A stretch of DNA of 64,000 nucleotides from Kutzneria buriramensis (GCF_043575855.1 NZ_CP144375.1:7874001-7938000), one strand, 5' to 3'; shown: positions 25,325 through 34,046, counted from the stretch's first letter. Numbers and translations: made by a program. Notes: generated by a model not told the origin, from the letters alone.

Positions 25325-26443
25325 TCAGTCCCTCTCCACGGGCAGGCTCGCCTCGACCATCCAGCCGCCGGCGGCGCGCGGTCCGGCCTTGATGCTGCCA
25401 CCCAGCGCCGTCACGCGTTCGGTCAGCCCCCGCAACCCGAAACCGGCACGGCCGCCATGGCGCCCGCGGCCGTCGTCGGCGACCCCGACGTTGATCCACT
25501 TGGCCGCCCGCGACACCAGCACCCGGACGTCCCGCGCGCCGTCGGAATGCTTGCGCACGTTGGTCAGCGACTCCATCACCACTCTGTGCACAGTGGACTG
25601 GATCTCGGCCGGCAGCCCGTCGAAATCGCCGTCCAGCTCCAGCCTCGCGGTCGGCCCGAACTCCGTGACGAGCTCCTGGACGTCCGCGATCGTCGCAAGT
25701 GGACTGAAGTCGGCGGCCGCGTCGGCGTCCCGGAGCAGGCCGACCATGCGCCGCATGGTCGCCATCGCCTCGGTGCCGGCCTGCTCGATCCGTTCCAGCG
25801 CGGGCAGCACCAGCTCCGGCTGCTTGTCCGCCATCGCCCGCGCGCCCTGCGCCAGCAGCACGATGCCGGTCACGTGGTGGCCGACGTAGTCGTGCAGGTC
25901 GCGGGCGAACTCGGCGCGCTGCGCCAGTCGGATCGCGTCCGCCTGCCGCGCCCGGTTCAGCCCGACCAGCCGTGCCGACACCCCGGCGGCGATCGCCACC
26001 AGCACCAGCAGCGGCAGGGCCAGCGCGGCGATCGTGGTGATGCCGCTTCCCTGTGCCCACAGGGGTTGCAGCACGATGGCGGCGGTCAGCACCGGCACGG
26101 TGATCGCGGCCAGCACGGTCCGCGCGCGCCAGGCGATCAGCGCGATCAGCCAGCACAGCGACGCCGTCGCGGCGAACGCCAGCGGCGCACGGTGATCCGC
26201 CGACGTCGCGCCCAGAAACGTGGCGGCGAGCGAGGTTCCCGCCGGCACAAGCGCGACCAGTGGCAGCATGGCCGGGCCCAGCGCCGGGCCGACCAGCGCG
26301 ACCAGGCACGCCAGCATGCCGGAGCCGAGCTGGAGCATGCCGAGCTGGTCGCTTCGGATCGTGCCGGCGAGGTAGTCGACGATGCCGAGCGTGACCAGCA
26401 GCGCCGCGCCGGCCAGCCAGCACAGGGCCCACAGGTAGCGCAT
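25325..26443 (-). CDS. sensor histidine kinase (HisKA_3 type)
   Basis: 372-residue NarL-partner kinase. About six or seven membrane helices fill residues 1-165. The dimerisation/phosphorylation helix has the His in EFARDLHDYVGHHVTG, the HATPase_c domain has ESLTNVRKHSDGA (N box) and VGVADDGRG plus GFGLRGLTERV (G boxes). ATG 26443 is chosen because the first membrane helix follows directly (MRYLWALCWLAGAALL); the frame upstream to 26572 looks like non-coding DNA. It is upstream of and coupled to the response regulator. Confidence 0.93.
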   Translation of the reverse strand: MRYLWALCWLAGAALLVTLGIVDYLAGTIRSDQLGMLQLGSGMLACLVALVGPALGPAMLPLVALVPAGTSLAATFLGATSADHRAPLAFAATASLCWLIALIAWRARTVLAAITVPVLTAAIVLQPLWAQGSGITTIAALALPLLVLVAIAAGVSARLVGLNRARQADAIRLAQRAEFARDLHDYVGHHVTGIVLLAQGARAMADKQPELVLPALERIEQAGTEAMATMRRMVGLLRDADAAADFSPLATIADVQELVTEFGPTARLELDGDFDGLPAEIQSTVHRVVMESLTNVRKHSDGARDVRVLVSRAAKWINVGVADDGRGRHGGRAGFGLRGLTERVTALGGSIKAGPRAAGGWMVEASLPVERD

Positions 26444-26593
26444 GTGGGGCAGCCTAGCCAGTCCGGCCGGCTCCGCAGGTCGGCCGAAAGTCAGAGCCGG
26501 ACCGGTCCCTGGACGGAGGCCGCCGACCGATCGACCTGACGGCGTCCGATGTGGACACACATCGGCGGCCACCGTCCGACCAGCTCCGAACGT

Positions 26594-26956
26594 CTACAGG
26601 TCGGGCAGCGGGTCCGGCGGCAGCTCGCCGGCCCCGCGCTCCAGGTCCGCCGCGTTGATCACGGCCACGTACTCCTCGTCCACCTCGTACCGCAGCCCAC
26701 CGAGCGTGAACGTCGGCTCGATGCTGTCGGTGTCGACCGGGCCGAGCCGGGTCTGCCGGGGGTACTCCACCTCCAGGCCCGTCGGCGGCCCGCCCCAGCG
26801 ACCGACGGTCAGCACCTTCACCGCCAGCTTGCTCACCACGACCACCACGTACGGCCGCGAGCTCATCACGAGCGTCGCCGGGAACACGTAACGGATCTCG
26901 TCGTCGGGATCGAGGAACCCGCGCGCGGCGGCGCGGACGGTTTCGGAGACCGGCAT
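26594..26956 (-). CDS. conserved hypothetical actinobacterial protein, PH-like
   Basis: 120-residue soluble protein: N-terminal helix (MPVSETVRAAARGFLDPDDE), then a run of beta strands (IRYVFPATLV, PYVVVVVSKLAVKVLTV, VEYPRQTRLGPVD, FTLGGLRYEVDEEYVAVINAAD) that looks like a bacterial PH-like or similar barrel. ATG 26956 starts the conserved part. It lies 150 bp before the histidine kinase on the same strand and is divergent from the VOC gene. No function can be assigned. Confidence 0.75.
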   Translation of the reverse strand: MPVSETVRAAARGFLDPDDEIRYVFPATLVMSSRPYVVVVVSKLAVKVLTVGRWGGPPTGLEVEYPRQTRLGPVDTDSIEPTFTLGGLRYEVDEEYVAVINAADLERGAGELPPDPLPDL

Positions 26957-26990
26957 GCCGGCAGCGTAGGACCGTGCGAGGCTGGTTGTC

Positions 26991-27413
26991 GTGGAAACGG
27001 CGCCGATTCTTCGCCAGGTCGTCCTGGACACCACCGACGCCCGCGCGCTGGCCGAGTTCTACCGCCGCCTGCTCGGGATGCGCTACCGGCCGGGCGACGA
27101 GCCGCCGGCCGCCGGCGAGCCCGATCCGCGCGGCCGCGACTGGCTGGTGCTGCGCGACGCCGCCGACCGGCCGCAGGTCGCGTTTCAGCAGGTGGACGAG
27201 CTGCCGGCGGCGACGTGGCCGACCGGACCGCACCCGCAGCAGCTGCATCTGGACCTCACCGTGCCGACCGTCGAGGATCTCGACGCCGCGCACCGCAACG
27301 CCCTCGAACTGGGCGCGCGCCTGCTGTACGACCGTTCGTCCGATCCCGAGGAGCCGCTGCGGGTCTACGCCGATCCGGCCGGCCATCCGTTCTGCGTCTT
27401 CGTGGCCCCGTGA
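26991..27413 (+). CDS. VOC family (glyoxalase/bleomycin-resistance-like) protein
   Basis: 140-residue protein with two beta-alpha-beta-beta-beta modules of the vicinal oxygen chelate fold: LRQVVLDTTDARALAEFYRR at the start, then HPQQLHLDLTVPTVEDLDAA and a final DPAGHPFCVFV. Potential metal ligands are His in LHLDL and the C-terminal region, but the first-half metal residue is a Val/Asp position, so it may be a binding protein rather than an enzyme. GTG start at 26991. It converges on the TetR gene with a gap of three bases. Confidence 0.88.
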   Translation: METAPILRQVVLDTTDARALAEFYRRLLGMRYRPGDEPPAAGEPDPRGRDWLVLRDAADRPQVAFQQVDELPAATWPTGPHPQQLHLDLTVPTVEDLDAAHRNALELGARLLYDRSSDPEEPLRVYADPAGHPFCVFVAP

Positions 27414-27416
27414 TTC

Positions 27417-27974
27417 CTAATCGGACAATCGTGACGCCATCAGGCGCAACGCGGCGGTGATCTGCTCGGCCGAATGGCCCCGCGTGTGCCGCTGGAACCA
27501 GTACACCTCCGGCGCCAGCGGGGCCAACACCATGTCGCACAAGGTGTCCGGATCCTCCGCGCCGGCCTCGGCGAGCAGCAGCCGGACGTGCGACCGCCAC
27601 AGCGCGTAGGCCCCCGTGGTGTAGCGGGCGTGCCCGGTCTCCGCGCCCAGCGCGAGATGCAGATGGCGCTCCAGCAGGTCGGCCAGGGCCGCGAGGAACG
27701 CCGCCAGCCGCTCGCCGGGGGTCGCGCCCGGGCCCAGCGGCGGCGCGCCGGAGATGATCTTCGCCTGCAACTCGCGCTCGTGCTCGTCCAACAGCGCCAG
27801 CGCGATCGAGCGGGTGTCCGGGTAGCGGCGGTACAGCGTGGCCCGGCCGATGCCGGCGGCCTTGGCGATCTCGTCCATCGTCACGGTGTCGGTGCCCGCC
27901 TCGGCGAACAGCCGGGCGGCCGCGGCCAGCACCTTGGCCCGGTTGCGGGCGGCGTCGGCGCGCTCGATGGACAT
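27417..27974 (-). CDS. TetR/AcrR family transcriptional regulator
   Basis: 185-residue TetR-family repressor. The N-terminal HTH (about residues 10-55) reads AAARLFAEAGTDTVTMDEIA, then AGIGRATLYRRYPDT; the rest is a helical ligand domain. It is divergent from a DMT-type transporter gene, and the 86-bp gap holds two copies of CACTGTGTCC, the first inside GGACACTGTGTCC. This is the classical layout of a repressor controlling an efflux gene. Confidence 0.93.
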   Translation of the reverse strand: MSIERADAARNRAKVLAAAARLFAEAGTDTVTMDEIAKAAGIGRATLYRRYPDTRSIALALLDEHERELQAKIISGAPPLGPGATPGERLAAFLAALADLLERHLHLALGAETGHARYTTGAYALWRSHVRLLLAEAGAEDPDTLCDMVLAPLAPEVYWFQRHTRGHSAEQITAALRLMASRLSD

Positions 27975-27994
27975 GACGTCACCCTAAACCATCT

Positions 27995-28044
27995 GGACAC
28001 TGTGTCCGCTTCTCGACTAGGGTCGCTAACCGGTCACTGTGTCC
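27995..28044. promoter_or_regulatory. paired operator sites between TetR and transporter genes
   Basis: GGACACTGTGTCC (27995-28007, palindromic about its central T) and a second half-conserved copy, CACTGTGTCC at 28035-28044, 37 bp apart. They cover the region where both divergent promoters must lie. Confidence 0.6.
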
Positions 28045-28060
28045 ACTTAGGGGGTGGAGG

Positions 28061-28969
28061 ATGGTCTTCGCGCTGTCGGCGCTGCTCATCGGGGGTCTGC
28101 TGGCGATCCAGGCCTCGGTCAACGTGCAGCTCACCAGGGCGGTCGGCACGCCGTACGGCGCGTCGACGCTGCAACTCGGGGTGGCCGCCGGCGTGCTGGT
28201 GCTCGCCACGGTCGCGATCGGCGGCCTCGGCGGCCTGACCCAGCTCGCGCACGCCCGGCCGTGGCAGCTGCTCGGCGGCCTGGCCAGCCCGATCTACATC
28301 ACCAGCGGCATCCTGCTGTTCCCACGGCTGGGCGCGCTGGCCGCCGGCGGGCTGTTCGTGACGGGTCAGATGATCTCGTCGCTGGCCATCGATCTGCTGG
28401 GGCTCTTCGACATTCCGCGCCGGCCGGTCAGCGCCGGCATCGCCTTCGGGGTGGTCGCGCTGCTCGCCGGCATCGTGGTGATCATCCGCGGCCAGGGCGG
28501 CGTCGTGGCTCGCGGCGGGATTCCGTGGCTCCTGCTCGGCATCGTCGGCGGTGGCGTGCTGCCGATCCAGGCCGCCGTCAACGCGTCGCTGCGGGAGATA
28601 GTCGGCAATCCGGTCACCGTCGACATGATCAGCTTCCTGGTCGCGGTGCTGACGATCTTCGTCGTGCTGGTGGCGCTGCGGCTGCTGGGTCGGACTCCCG
28701 CGCCGAAGTTCGCGCCGCTGCGGGAAATGCCGTGGTGGGGCTGGCTGGGCGGGATCTGCGCGTCCGTGTACGTGATGGTGACGTTCCTCGTCGTGCCGGC
28801 CATCGGCGCCGCCGGCACGGTGGCGCTCACCGTTACCGGGCAGCAGATCGCGTCGGCCACCGTGGACGGCCTCGGCCTGTTCCGGATGGTCCGCCGCAAG
28901 CTCACCGCGCCCCGGCTGGTCGGTCTCGGCCTGCTGGTACTCGGTTCGGTGCTGATCCAGTTCGGGTGA
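28061..28969 (+). CDS. DMT family transporter (tandem DUF606/YdcZ repeats)
   Basis: 302-residue membrane protein with ten predicted helices, formed by two DUF606 (YdcZ-like) halves: residues 1-145 and 150-302. Both halves start with a related pattern (LLIGGLLAIQASVNVQLTRA and LGIVGGGVLPIQAAVNASLR). The family belongs to the drug/metabolite transporter superfamily. It is probably repressed by the divergent TetR protein, so efflux of a toxic or signalling compound is the likely role; substrate unknown. A strong terminator follows. Confidence 0.9.
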   Translation: MVFALSALLIGGLLAIQASVNVQLTRAVGTPYGASTLQLGVAAGVLVLATVAIGGLGGLTQLAHARPWQLLGGLASPIYITSGILLFPRLGALAAGGLFVTGQMISSLAIDLLGLFDIPRRPVSAGIAFGVVALLAGIVVIIRGQGGVVARGGIPWLLLGIVGGGVLPIQAAVNASLREIVGNPVTVDMISFLVAVLTIFVVLVALRLLGRTPAPKFAPLREMPWWGWLGGICASVYVMVTFLVVPAIGAAGTVALTVTGQQIASATVDGLGLFRMVRRKLTAPRLVGLGLLVLGSVLIQFG

Positions 28970-28970
28970 C

Positions 28971-29002
28971 CTCGGGGGCGGCCAAGCTCGACCGCCCCCG
29001 AG
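28971..29002. terminator. bidirectional intrinsic terminator
   Basis: Perfect 11-bp inverted repeat CTCGGGGGCGG/CCGCCCCCGAG with a 10-base loop between the convergent transporter and SGNH hydrolase genes, within 4 bp of both stops. Confidence 0.75.
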
Positions 29003-29005
29003 CCG

Positions 29006-29854
29006 TCACTCGTACGCGCAGTGCCGGAGCTGCGCCTCCACGGCGTTCGCCATCAGCCGGTAGCCGGACGGGTTCGGGTGGATGTTCGGCCCCACCGGCG
29101 GCGCCGCGCACATGTACGTGTCGGCGCAGATGGTCGCGACGTTCAGCGGCGGCGTGGTCGAGGTGAACTCGGTGGTGTGGAAGGCGGTTTCCACGTCCGC
29201 GACCTTCGCGCCGGCCTTGGTGTAGGCGGCGGCGAGGATGCCGTTCACCTGCTGCGTCAGCGGCACCGACTGGCGGGCCAGTGCCTGGCCCTGGTCGCCC
29301 TGGACGAAAGCGGCGAGGAACGGGTCGTACAGGTTCACGCCGACGAACCGGGCCCCGGTGTTCGGGGCGGCCGCCTTGAGACGGTCCAGGATCACCGGCA
29401 GGTTGGCCTGGATCGCGCCGACGCCCTGCCCGACGCAGGCGAGGTCGATGCCGGTCGGCGTGGCGCAGTTCTCCACGTCCGTCGCTCCGATCACGATCGT
29501 CACCAGCGCGACCTGACCCCGGTGCGCGGACAGGAAGTTCACCGCGGCGTCCAGTTGCGACTTCGCGCCCGGGTAGGCGCAGACGCCGCCGTTGATCATG
29601 CTGGTGGTGGTCTCGGCCGGGCAGCCGAGCTCGGTCAGCCGCACCGAGTGGCCCAGGTCGGCCTGCACGTCGTGGTCGAATCCCTGGCCGGTCGGATGGC
29701 CGACGCCCTGCGCGTCGGGCTGGAAGCCGACCGAGAGCGAGTCGCCGAGGGACAGATAGTACGGCGCGGCGTGCGTCGAGGCGGAGGCCGCCGCGGCCGA
29801 GCCGATCATCAGCGCGGCGGCCGTCGCCGGCGCGATCAGCCACTTTCCTGGCAT
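29006..29854 (-). CDS. secreted SGNH/GDSL hydrolase
   Basis: 282-residue secreted esterase or lipase. Signal peptide 1-28 (ends AAASAS-TH). Block I GDSLSVGF holds the nucleophile Ser; block III is IGATDVENC in place of the usual GxND, and block V is HPNPSGY with catalytic His after a PNIHPN segment. Four cysteines in the middle (ELGCPAE, GGVCAY, ENCATP, LACVG) suggest disulfides, as in actinobacterial secreted SGNH esterases. ATG 29854 has AAGGGG five bases upstream. The inverted repeat CTTTCAG-N5-CTGAAAG just upstream may regulate it. Confidence 0.92.
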   Translation of the reverse strand: MPGKWLIAPATAAALMIGSAAAASASTHAAPYYLSLGDSLSVGFQPDAQGVGHPTGQGFDHDVQADLGHSVRLTELGCPAETTTSMINGGVCAYPGAKSQLDAAVNFLSAHRGQVALVTIVIGATDVENCATPTGIDLACVGQGVGAIQANLPVILDRLKAAAPNTGARFVGVNLYDPFLAAFVQGDQGQALARQSVPLTQQVNGILAAAYTKAGAKVADVETAFHTTEFTSTTPPLNVATICADTYMCAAPPVGPNIHPNPSGYRLMANAVEAQLRHCAYE

Positions 29855-29862
29855 CAAAACCC

Positions 29863-29881
29863 CTTTCAGCGCAACTGAAAG
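29863..29881. promoter_or_regulatory. inverted repeat at the SGNH hydrolase start
   Basis: CTTTCAG (29863-29869) and CTGAAAG (29875-29881) with a 5-base spacer. It overlaps the leader and Shine-Dalgarno region of the SGNH gene, so it could be a protein operator or an RNA hairpin that hides the ribosome binding site. Confidence 0.45.
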
Positions 29882-29885
29882 CACG

Positions 29886-30551
29886 CTAGGTGGGCTGCGT
29901 GGGGGCCAGCAAGCGATCTGTTTCATCGGGCAGGGATTTGACGGCGGGGACGGCGATTGCGGCCAGCGCGACAACTTCCGTGAACGCGAGGCCGCGTTCC
30001 ATCAACCCCAGCGGAATGAGCTCCCACCAGTTCCCGCCGACCGCGACGCCCACCGGCACCGCGGCCAGGATGGCGGCGAACCAGCCGAGCGAGGCCCAGC
30101 CGAGCAGTCGGGCCAGCGTCCGGCGGTGTGGCGCGTGCGGGAATGCCCTTGCCGCGGCGAGGAGAACGGCCACCGGCAGGCTCACGAACGCCACCACGCT
30201 GGCGATGCGGTGCAGCGTGCCGGTGGCACTGGTGGTGGCCTCGATCGCCCAGTTCGTCTTGGGAAACGCCACGATCACCAGCAGTCCGACCGTCCACAGT
30301 GCACCGAGGACGGCCGAGCTCGCCGGCAAACGCTTCTGCGCGTGGAGGATGCCGAAGATCCCCGCCGAGCCGAGCGCCACCAGGATCACTGCGACGTTGA
30401 AGATCCAGCGGTTGTCGGTCAGGCCGTACTGGCTGATCGTCTGCCGCAGCGCGCTGACCGGGCGGTCCGAGGGGAGGAAGCCCAGCAACGCGATCAGCGC
30501 GGCGCCGACGGCGAGTGCTCCAATGCCCAGTCGGGAGACGGTGGCGGTCAT
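29886..30551 (-). CDS. DUF998 family membrane protein
   Basis: 221-residue integral membrane protein with six predicted helices and the DUF998 pattern SQYGLTDNRWIFNVAVILVA near the start, followed by PKTNWAIEATTSATGTLHRI. DUF998 proteins have no defined activity. ATG 30551 begins at the first membrane segment (MTATVSRLGIGALAVGAALI). The gene is 31 bp before the SGNH gene on the same strand, so it could be cotranscribed, although the inverted repeat between them argues for a separate promoter. Confidence 0.88.
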   Translation of the reverse strand: MTATVSRLGIGALAVGAALIALLGFLPSDRPVSALRQTISQYGLTDNRWIFNVAVILVALGSAGIFGILHAQKRLPASSAVLGALWTVGLLVIVAFPKTNWAIEATTSATGTLHRIASVVAFVSLPVAVLLAAARAFPHAPHRRTLARLLGWASLGWFAAILAAVPVGVAVGGNWWELIPLGLMERGLAFTEVVALAAIAVPAVKSLPDETDRLLAPTQPT

Positions 30552-30716
30552 GCCACCACAGTCGCCACCGATCTTGAGCGTTTGCTCGGCGGAACCTGTC
30601 GGCGAGCTGTCGCGTTCCGGCCGTGTCGGGATCGCGATCGTTCCTGGCGGTTTCGCCTCTGCTGCGCCGCCGTTCGACGGCCTAGTTTTCGGTGCAGTCA
30701 CCCGAGGAGGAAAGAA

Positions 30717-31595
30717 ATGCCGCTGCTCACCGCGTCCACGACCCCGGACGGGTTCGTCGAGAAGACGATTCAGGTCAACGGAATCACGGTCAACTATGCC
30801 ATCGGCGGCGGCGGTCCCGCGGTTGTTCTGCTGCATGGATATCCGGAGACCTGGTATTCGTGGCGGAAGGTCATGCCGGCGCTCGCCGAGCGGTACACCG
30901 TGATCGCCCCCGATCTCCGCGGTTCCGGCGGCTCGGACGCGCCCGAGAGCGGATACGACAAGGCCACCCTGGCGGAGGACGTGCACCAGCTGCTGGTCGC
31001 GCTCGGGCTCGACGAGCAGGTCAACGTCGTCGGGCACGACATCGGGACCATGGTCGCCTACGCCTACGCGGCCGCCCATCGGAGTTCGACGCGACGCCTG
31101 GCGCTGTTGGAGGCGCCCCTGGTCGACGAGCTGGCGTACGAGCTGCCCGCGTGGACCCGCAACGGGCCCGGCCTGTGGAACTTCGGCTTCTTCACGCTCG
31201 ACAACGGCCTGCCGGAGAAGATCGTCGTCGGCCGTGAGGACATCTGGATCGAGGGCTTCATCGGGTGGATGGAACTGGTGAAGGGCGGCGTGGACGAGCA
31301 GGCGCTCGCCGAGTACGCGCAGTCCCTGCGGCGCCCCGGATACCTGCGCGCGTCCTACGAGTACTTCACCACGTTCCCCCGTGACGTCCAGGACACCATC
31401 CGCAATCGCGGCACGGCCCTGACCATGCCGGTGCTGGCCATCGGCGCCGAGGGCGCGCTCGGCGAAATCGTGCCCGACCAGGCTCGGAAGTATGCCCACG
31501 ACGTGACCGGCGCGGTGATTCCGGGCGGGCACTGGATCCCCGAGGAGGCGCCGGAGATCCTGCTCGAACACATGCTGCCGTTCCTCGCCTATTAG
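30717..31595 (+). CDS. alpha/beta hydrolase, epoxide hydrolase-like
   Basis: 292-residue alpha/beta-fold hydrolase. Oxyanion motif HGYPETW, nucleophile elbow GHDIG (Asp nucleophile, as in epoxide hydrolases and haloalkane/fluoroacetate dehalogenases, rather than Ser), RRLALLEAP, and catalytic His in GGHWIPEE. A lid domain lies at about residues 140-215. ATG 30717 has GAGGAGG seven bases upstream; the long open frame before it antisense-overlaps DUF998. Substrate is unknown; epoxide or haloacid hydrolysis is the best guess. Confidence 0.93.
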   Translation: MPLLTASTTPDGFVEKTIQVNGITVNYAIGGGGPAVVLLHGYPETWYSWRKVMPALAERYTVIAPDLRGSGGSDAPESGYDKATLAEDVHQLLVALGLDEQVNVVGHDIGTMVAYAYAAAHRSSTRRLALLEAPLVDELAYELPAWTRNGPGLWNFGFFTLDNGLPEKIVVGREDIWIEGFIGWMELVKGGVDEQALAEYAQSLRRPGYLRASYEYFTTFPRDVQDTIRNRGTALTMPVLAIGAEGALGEIVPDQARKYAHDVTGAVIPGGHWIPEEAPEILLEHMLPFLAY

Positions 31596-31684
31596 GGCGG
31601 CCCTCTCAGCCGCGAGGGAATTGGTCGCAATGACGGCGCGGAATGCCCGCTCCGGACGATATTCCGTTGCTAGGGTTTTTCGCC

Positions 31685-32641
31685 ATGGAGATCGCTGTCC
31701 TGGTGTGTGACGGTGTGTTCGACCTGGGACTGGCCGCCGTTCTCGACGTGTTCGACACCGCCAACGGGTTGGCGGAGGAGCTGTCCGAGGCTCCGCGCTG
31801 GGCCGTGACGACCGTCGGGTTCTCCCCGTGGGTGCGCACCTCCGCCGGGCACTTCGTCGACTGCGCGCCGGTGGCGCGCGCGGAGTCGGCGGACCTGCTG
31901 GTCGTGCCCGCAGTCAACGAGCGCCGGCCCGAGCGCGTGGTCGAGTTCGCCACCGGCGAGCATTCCCGGCCGGCGCGGGACCTGATCGCCAGGACCCGCG
32001 CCCGCCGGGGCGCCATCGCGTCCGCGTGCGCCGGCACGTTCCTGCTGGCCGAGGCCGGCATCCTCGACCATCTGCGGGCGACGACCACGTGGTGGCTGGC
32101 GCCGGTCTTCCGGGCCCGCTACCCCAATATCCAGCTCGACCAGGGCAGCATGGTGGTCCAGGAGGACGCGATCACCACGGCGGGTGCGGCCTTCGGCCAC
32201 CTGGACATGGCGTTGGCGTTGGTCCGCGCCGGCAGCCCGGCGGTCGCCGACCTCGTGGCCCGCTACCTCGTCGTCGACGAACGGCCGTCGCAGGCCCCGT
32301 ACATCATGCCCAGCGCGCTGGCCCAGAACGACCCCACCGTCGCCGCCTTTGAACGGTGGGTGCGGGACCATCTCGCCGGGCCCATCAGCGTTCCCGACGC
32401 CGCCCGCCGGCTGGGCGTCAGCGAGCGGACGCTCCAGCGGTCCGTGCAGCGGATCATGGGCACCTCGCCCATCCGCTTCGTCCAGGACCTCAGGATCGAA
32501 CGCGCCACGCATCTGTTGCGCACCACCGATCTGTCGCTGGAGACGATCGCCCGTCGGGTCGGCTACGAACAGGCCAACACCCTTCGGGTGCTGCTCCGCG
32601 AGCGCACCGGCAAGACCACTGCGGCGCTAAGAACCGTGTGA
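31685..32641 (+). CDS. GlxA family AraC-type regulator with DJ-1/PfpI domain
   Basis: 318-residue regulator. Residues 1-170 form a DJ-1/PfpI-like sensing domain with the Cys elbow IASACAGTFLLAEAG; residues about 215-315 are an AraC double HTH (ISVPDAARRLGVSERTLQRS, then LSLETIARRVGYEQANTLRV). ATG 31685 is preferred over an upstream in-frame ATG at 31643, because the conserved domain starts at MEIAVLVCDGVFDLGL. It converges on the NAD(P)-binding gene with a 3-bp gap. It may control the preceding hydrolase or the following operon. Confidence 0.92.
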   Translation: MEIAVLVCDGVFDLGLAAVLDVFDTANGLAEELSEAPRWAVTTVGFSPWVRTSAGHFVDCAPVARAESADLLVVPAVNERRPERVVEFATGEHSRPARDLIARTRARRGAIASACAGTFLLAEAGILDHLRATTTWWLAPVFRARYPNIQLDQGSMVVQEDAITTAGAAFGHLDMALALVRAGSPAVADLVARYLVVDERPSQAPYIMPSALAQNDPTVAAFERWVRDHLAGPISVPDAARRLGVSERTLQRSVQRIMGTSPIRFVQDLRIERATHLLRTTDLSLETIARRVGYEQANTLRVLLRERTGKTTAALRTV

Positions 32642-32644
32642 TCC

Positions 32645-33277
32645 TCAGTTCTTGGATGCGTCGTTGACGGGAATGACCGTCTGGCCGGGAAAGCGCGGAG
32701 TCACAGCCTCATCCACCATCGCGGCGGCCACGGTGGCGCGGCTGACGCCCGCCGGGAACAGGCGTTTCGGCGCCTCGGCCAACGTCAGGGTGCGGCGCTT
32801 GGGGCCGGACGGGCCGTCGCCGAGCGGGCCTGCATGGAAGACAGTCCCGCCAGCGGCGAGGACCGAGCCGTCGGCGGCGACCTTGTCGGCCAACTCGGCC
32901 CTCATGAAGACGCCGAGCAGAGTCCTGGTGAGGACGCCGGCCGCGCGGGCCGACTGCCCGCTCCCGTAGGCCCCCAGCCAGATCACCCTCGGCACACCCG
33001 AGGCGACCGCCGCCCTCGCGCCGGCGGTCAGCGTGCCCACCTTGTCGCCCTTGGCGATGCCGAGCCCGGAGAGCAGCACGTCGCTGCCGTCGACCGCGCG
33101 GGCGATCGAGTCCGGGTCGTTAACGTCCGCCCTGGCCTTGGTCAGACCTGGACCGTCGGGCACCGGGATGCGCGCGGGATCCCGCGCGATCGCCGTGACC
33201 TCGAGTCCCCGGTCGAGCGCCTCCTGCACCAGCAGGCGTCCGGTCGCGCCGGACGCGCCGAGCACTGCGACCCGCAT
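32645..33277 (-). CDS. NAD(P)H-binding SDR-like protein
   Basis: 210-residue atypical SDR with cofactor motif LGASGATG at residues 6-13, ADVNDPDSI, VLLSGLG and TVFHAGPL in place of the usual active-site segments, of the same general type as the second ECF41-driven gene at 23562. It starts one base after the stop of the IMPase-like gene, so the two form an operon. It is probably regulated by the divergent LysR protein at 34138. Confidence 0.9.
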   Translation of the reverse strand: MRVAVLGASGATGRLLVQEALDRGLEVTAIARDPARIPVPDGPGLTKARADVNDPDSIARAVDGSDVLLSGLGIAKGDKVGTLTAGARAAVASGVPRVIWLGAYGSGQSARAAGVLTRTLLGVFMRAELADKVAADGSVLAAGGTVFHAGPLGDGPSGPKRRTLTLAEAPKRLFPAGVSRATVAAAMVDEAVTPRFPGQTVIPVNDASKN

Positions 33278-33278
33278 G

Positions 33279-34046
33279 TCAGATCTCCCGCAGGATCGAG
33301 AGGAACGCCTCGTGCAGGCCCGGCGCCGCGGCGAGGATGTCGGCGTCGCCGGGCTGCCAGGCGGTGCCGCGCAGGTTCGTGACGACCCCGCCGGCCTCGG
33401 TGACCAGCAGCACGCCCGCCGCGACGCCGATCAGGTCGCACTCGTACTGCCAGTAGACGTCGACGTGACCGGCGGCCAGGTCCAGCTGGGGGAAGGTGCT
33501 CGGCACGGTCGAGCGCACGAACAGCGCGCGGTCGAGCAGTGCCGCCACCGCGGCACCGAACTCCCGGTTCTTCGTGCGTGGCTGGGTCATCGTGACGATC
33601 GCGGCATCGACGGCCTTCTTCGCGGAGACCCCGAGCGGCTGCCCGTTGACGTACGCGCCGCCGCCCCGCACGGCCGTCCAGGTGCGGTCGGGCACCGGCT
33701 CGTAGACCACGGCCAGCACCGGCACGTTGTCGCGGACCAGCGCCACGGTCACCGCCCACTGGTCCATGCCGTGCACGTAGTTGACGCCGCCCTCGATCGG
33801 GTCGACCGCCCACCACTCGCCCGGCGGCAGCACGGTCATCTCCTGGTCGTCGCCGACCCAGCGGGCGTCGGGCCGGATCGCCGACAGCGCCGGTTCGAGA
33901 ATCGCGGTGACGATCGCGTCGAGATGGCGGCCGCCCCGGGCCATGTCGTTCCGGTCGGCCGGGCGGGCGCTCTCGGTGTACTCGGCGAGCAACGCCTTGC
34001 CGGCCCGGTGAACGGCGGCGGTGACGTCGGTGAGCAGCTCTTCCAT
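33279..34046 (-). CDS. inositol monophosphatase family protein with altered metal motif
   Basis: 255-residue FIG-fold phosphatase-like protein. The core motif reads WWAVDPIEGGVNYVHG, where the family consensus is DPIDGTxNF; the second Asp is Glu and the Thr is Gly. The first metal motif is VGDDQE instead of GEE. The C-terminal motif WQYECDLIGVAAGVLLVTEA replaces the usual WDxAAG. These changes affect metal ligands, so activity on inositol phosphate or fructose bisphosphate is doubtful. It is first in an operon with the NAD(P)-binding gene and is divergent from LysR. Confidence 0.88.
   Translation of the reverse strand: MEELLTDVTAAVHRAGKALLAEYTESARPADRNDMARGGRHLDAIVTAILEPALSAIRPDARWVGDDQEMTVLPPGEWWAVDPIEGGVNYVHGMDQWAVTVALVRDNVPVLAVVYEPVPDRTWTAVRGGGAYVNGQPLGVSAKKAVDAAIVTMTQPRTKNREFGAAVAALLDRALFVRSTVPSTFPQLDLAAGHVDVYWQYECDLIGVAAGVLLVTEAGGVVTNLRGTAWQPGDADILAAAPGLHEAFLSILREI

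Noticed and set aside
23541..26432. 963-residue minus-strand frame across several genes
   Set aside because: It runs antisense through the SDR and out of frame through the two-component genes; its composition (Gly/Arg/Ala) is that of a shadow frame.
24232..26491. TCGGCCGAAAGT near the lipoprotein and again near the histidine kinase start
   Set aside because: A 12-bp match is suggestive of a response-regulator site, but the orientation to the genes differs and the first copy lies before a hairpin; not strong enough.
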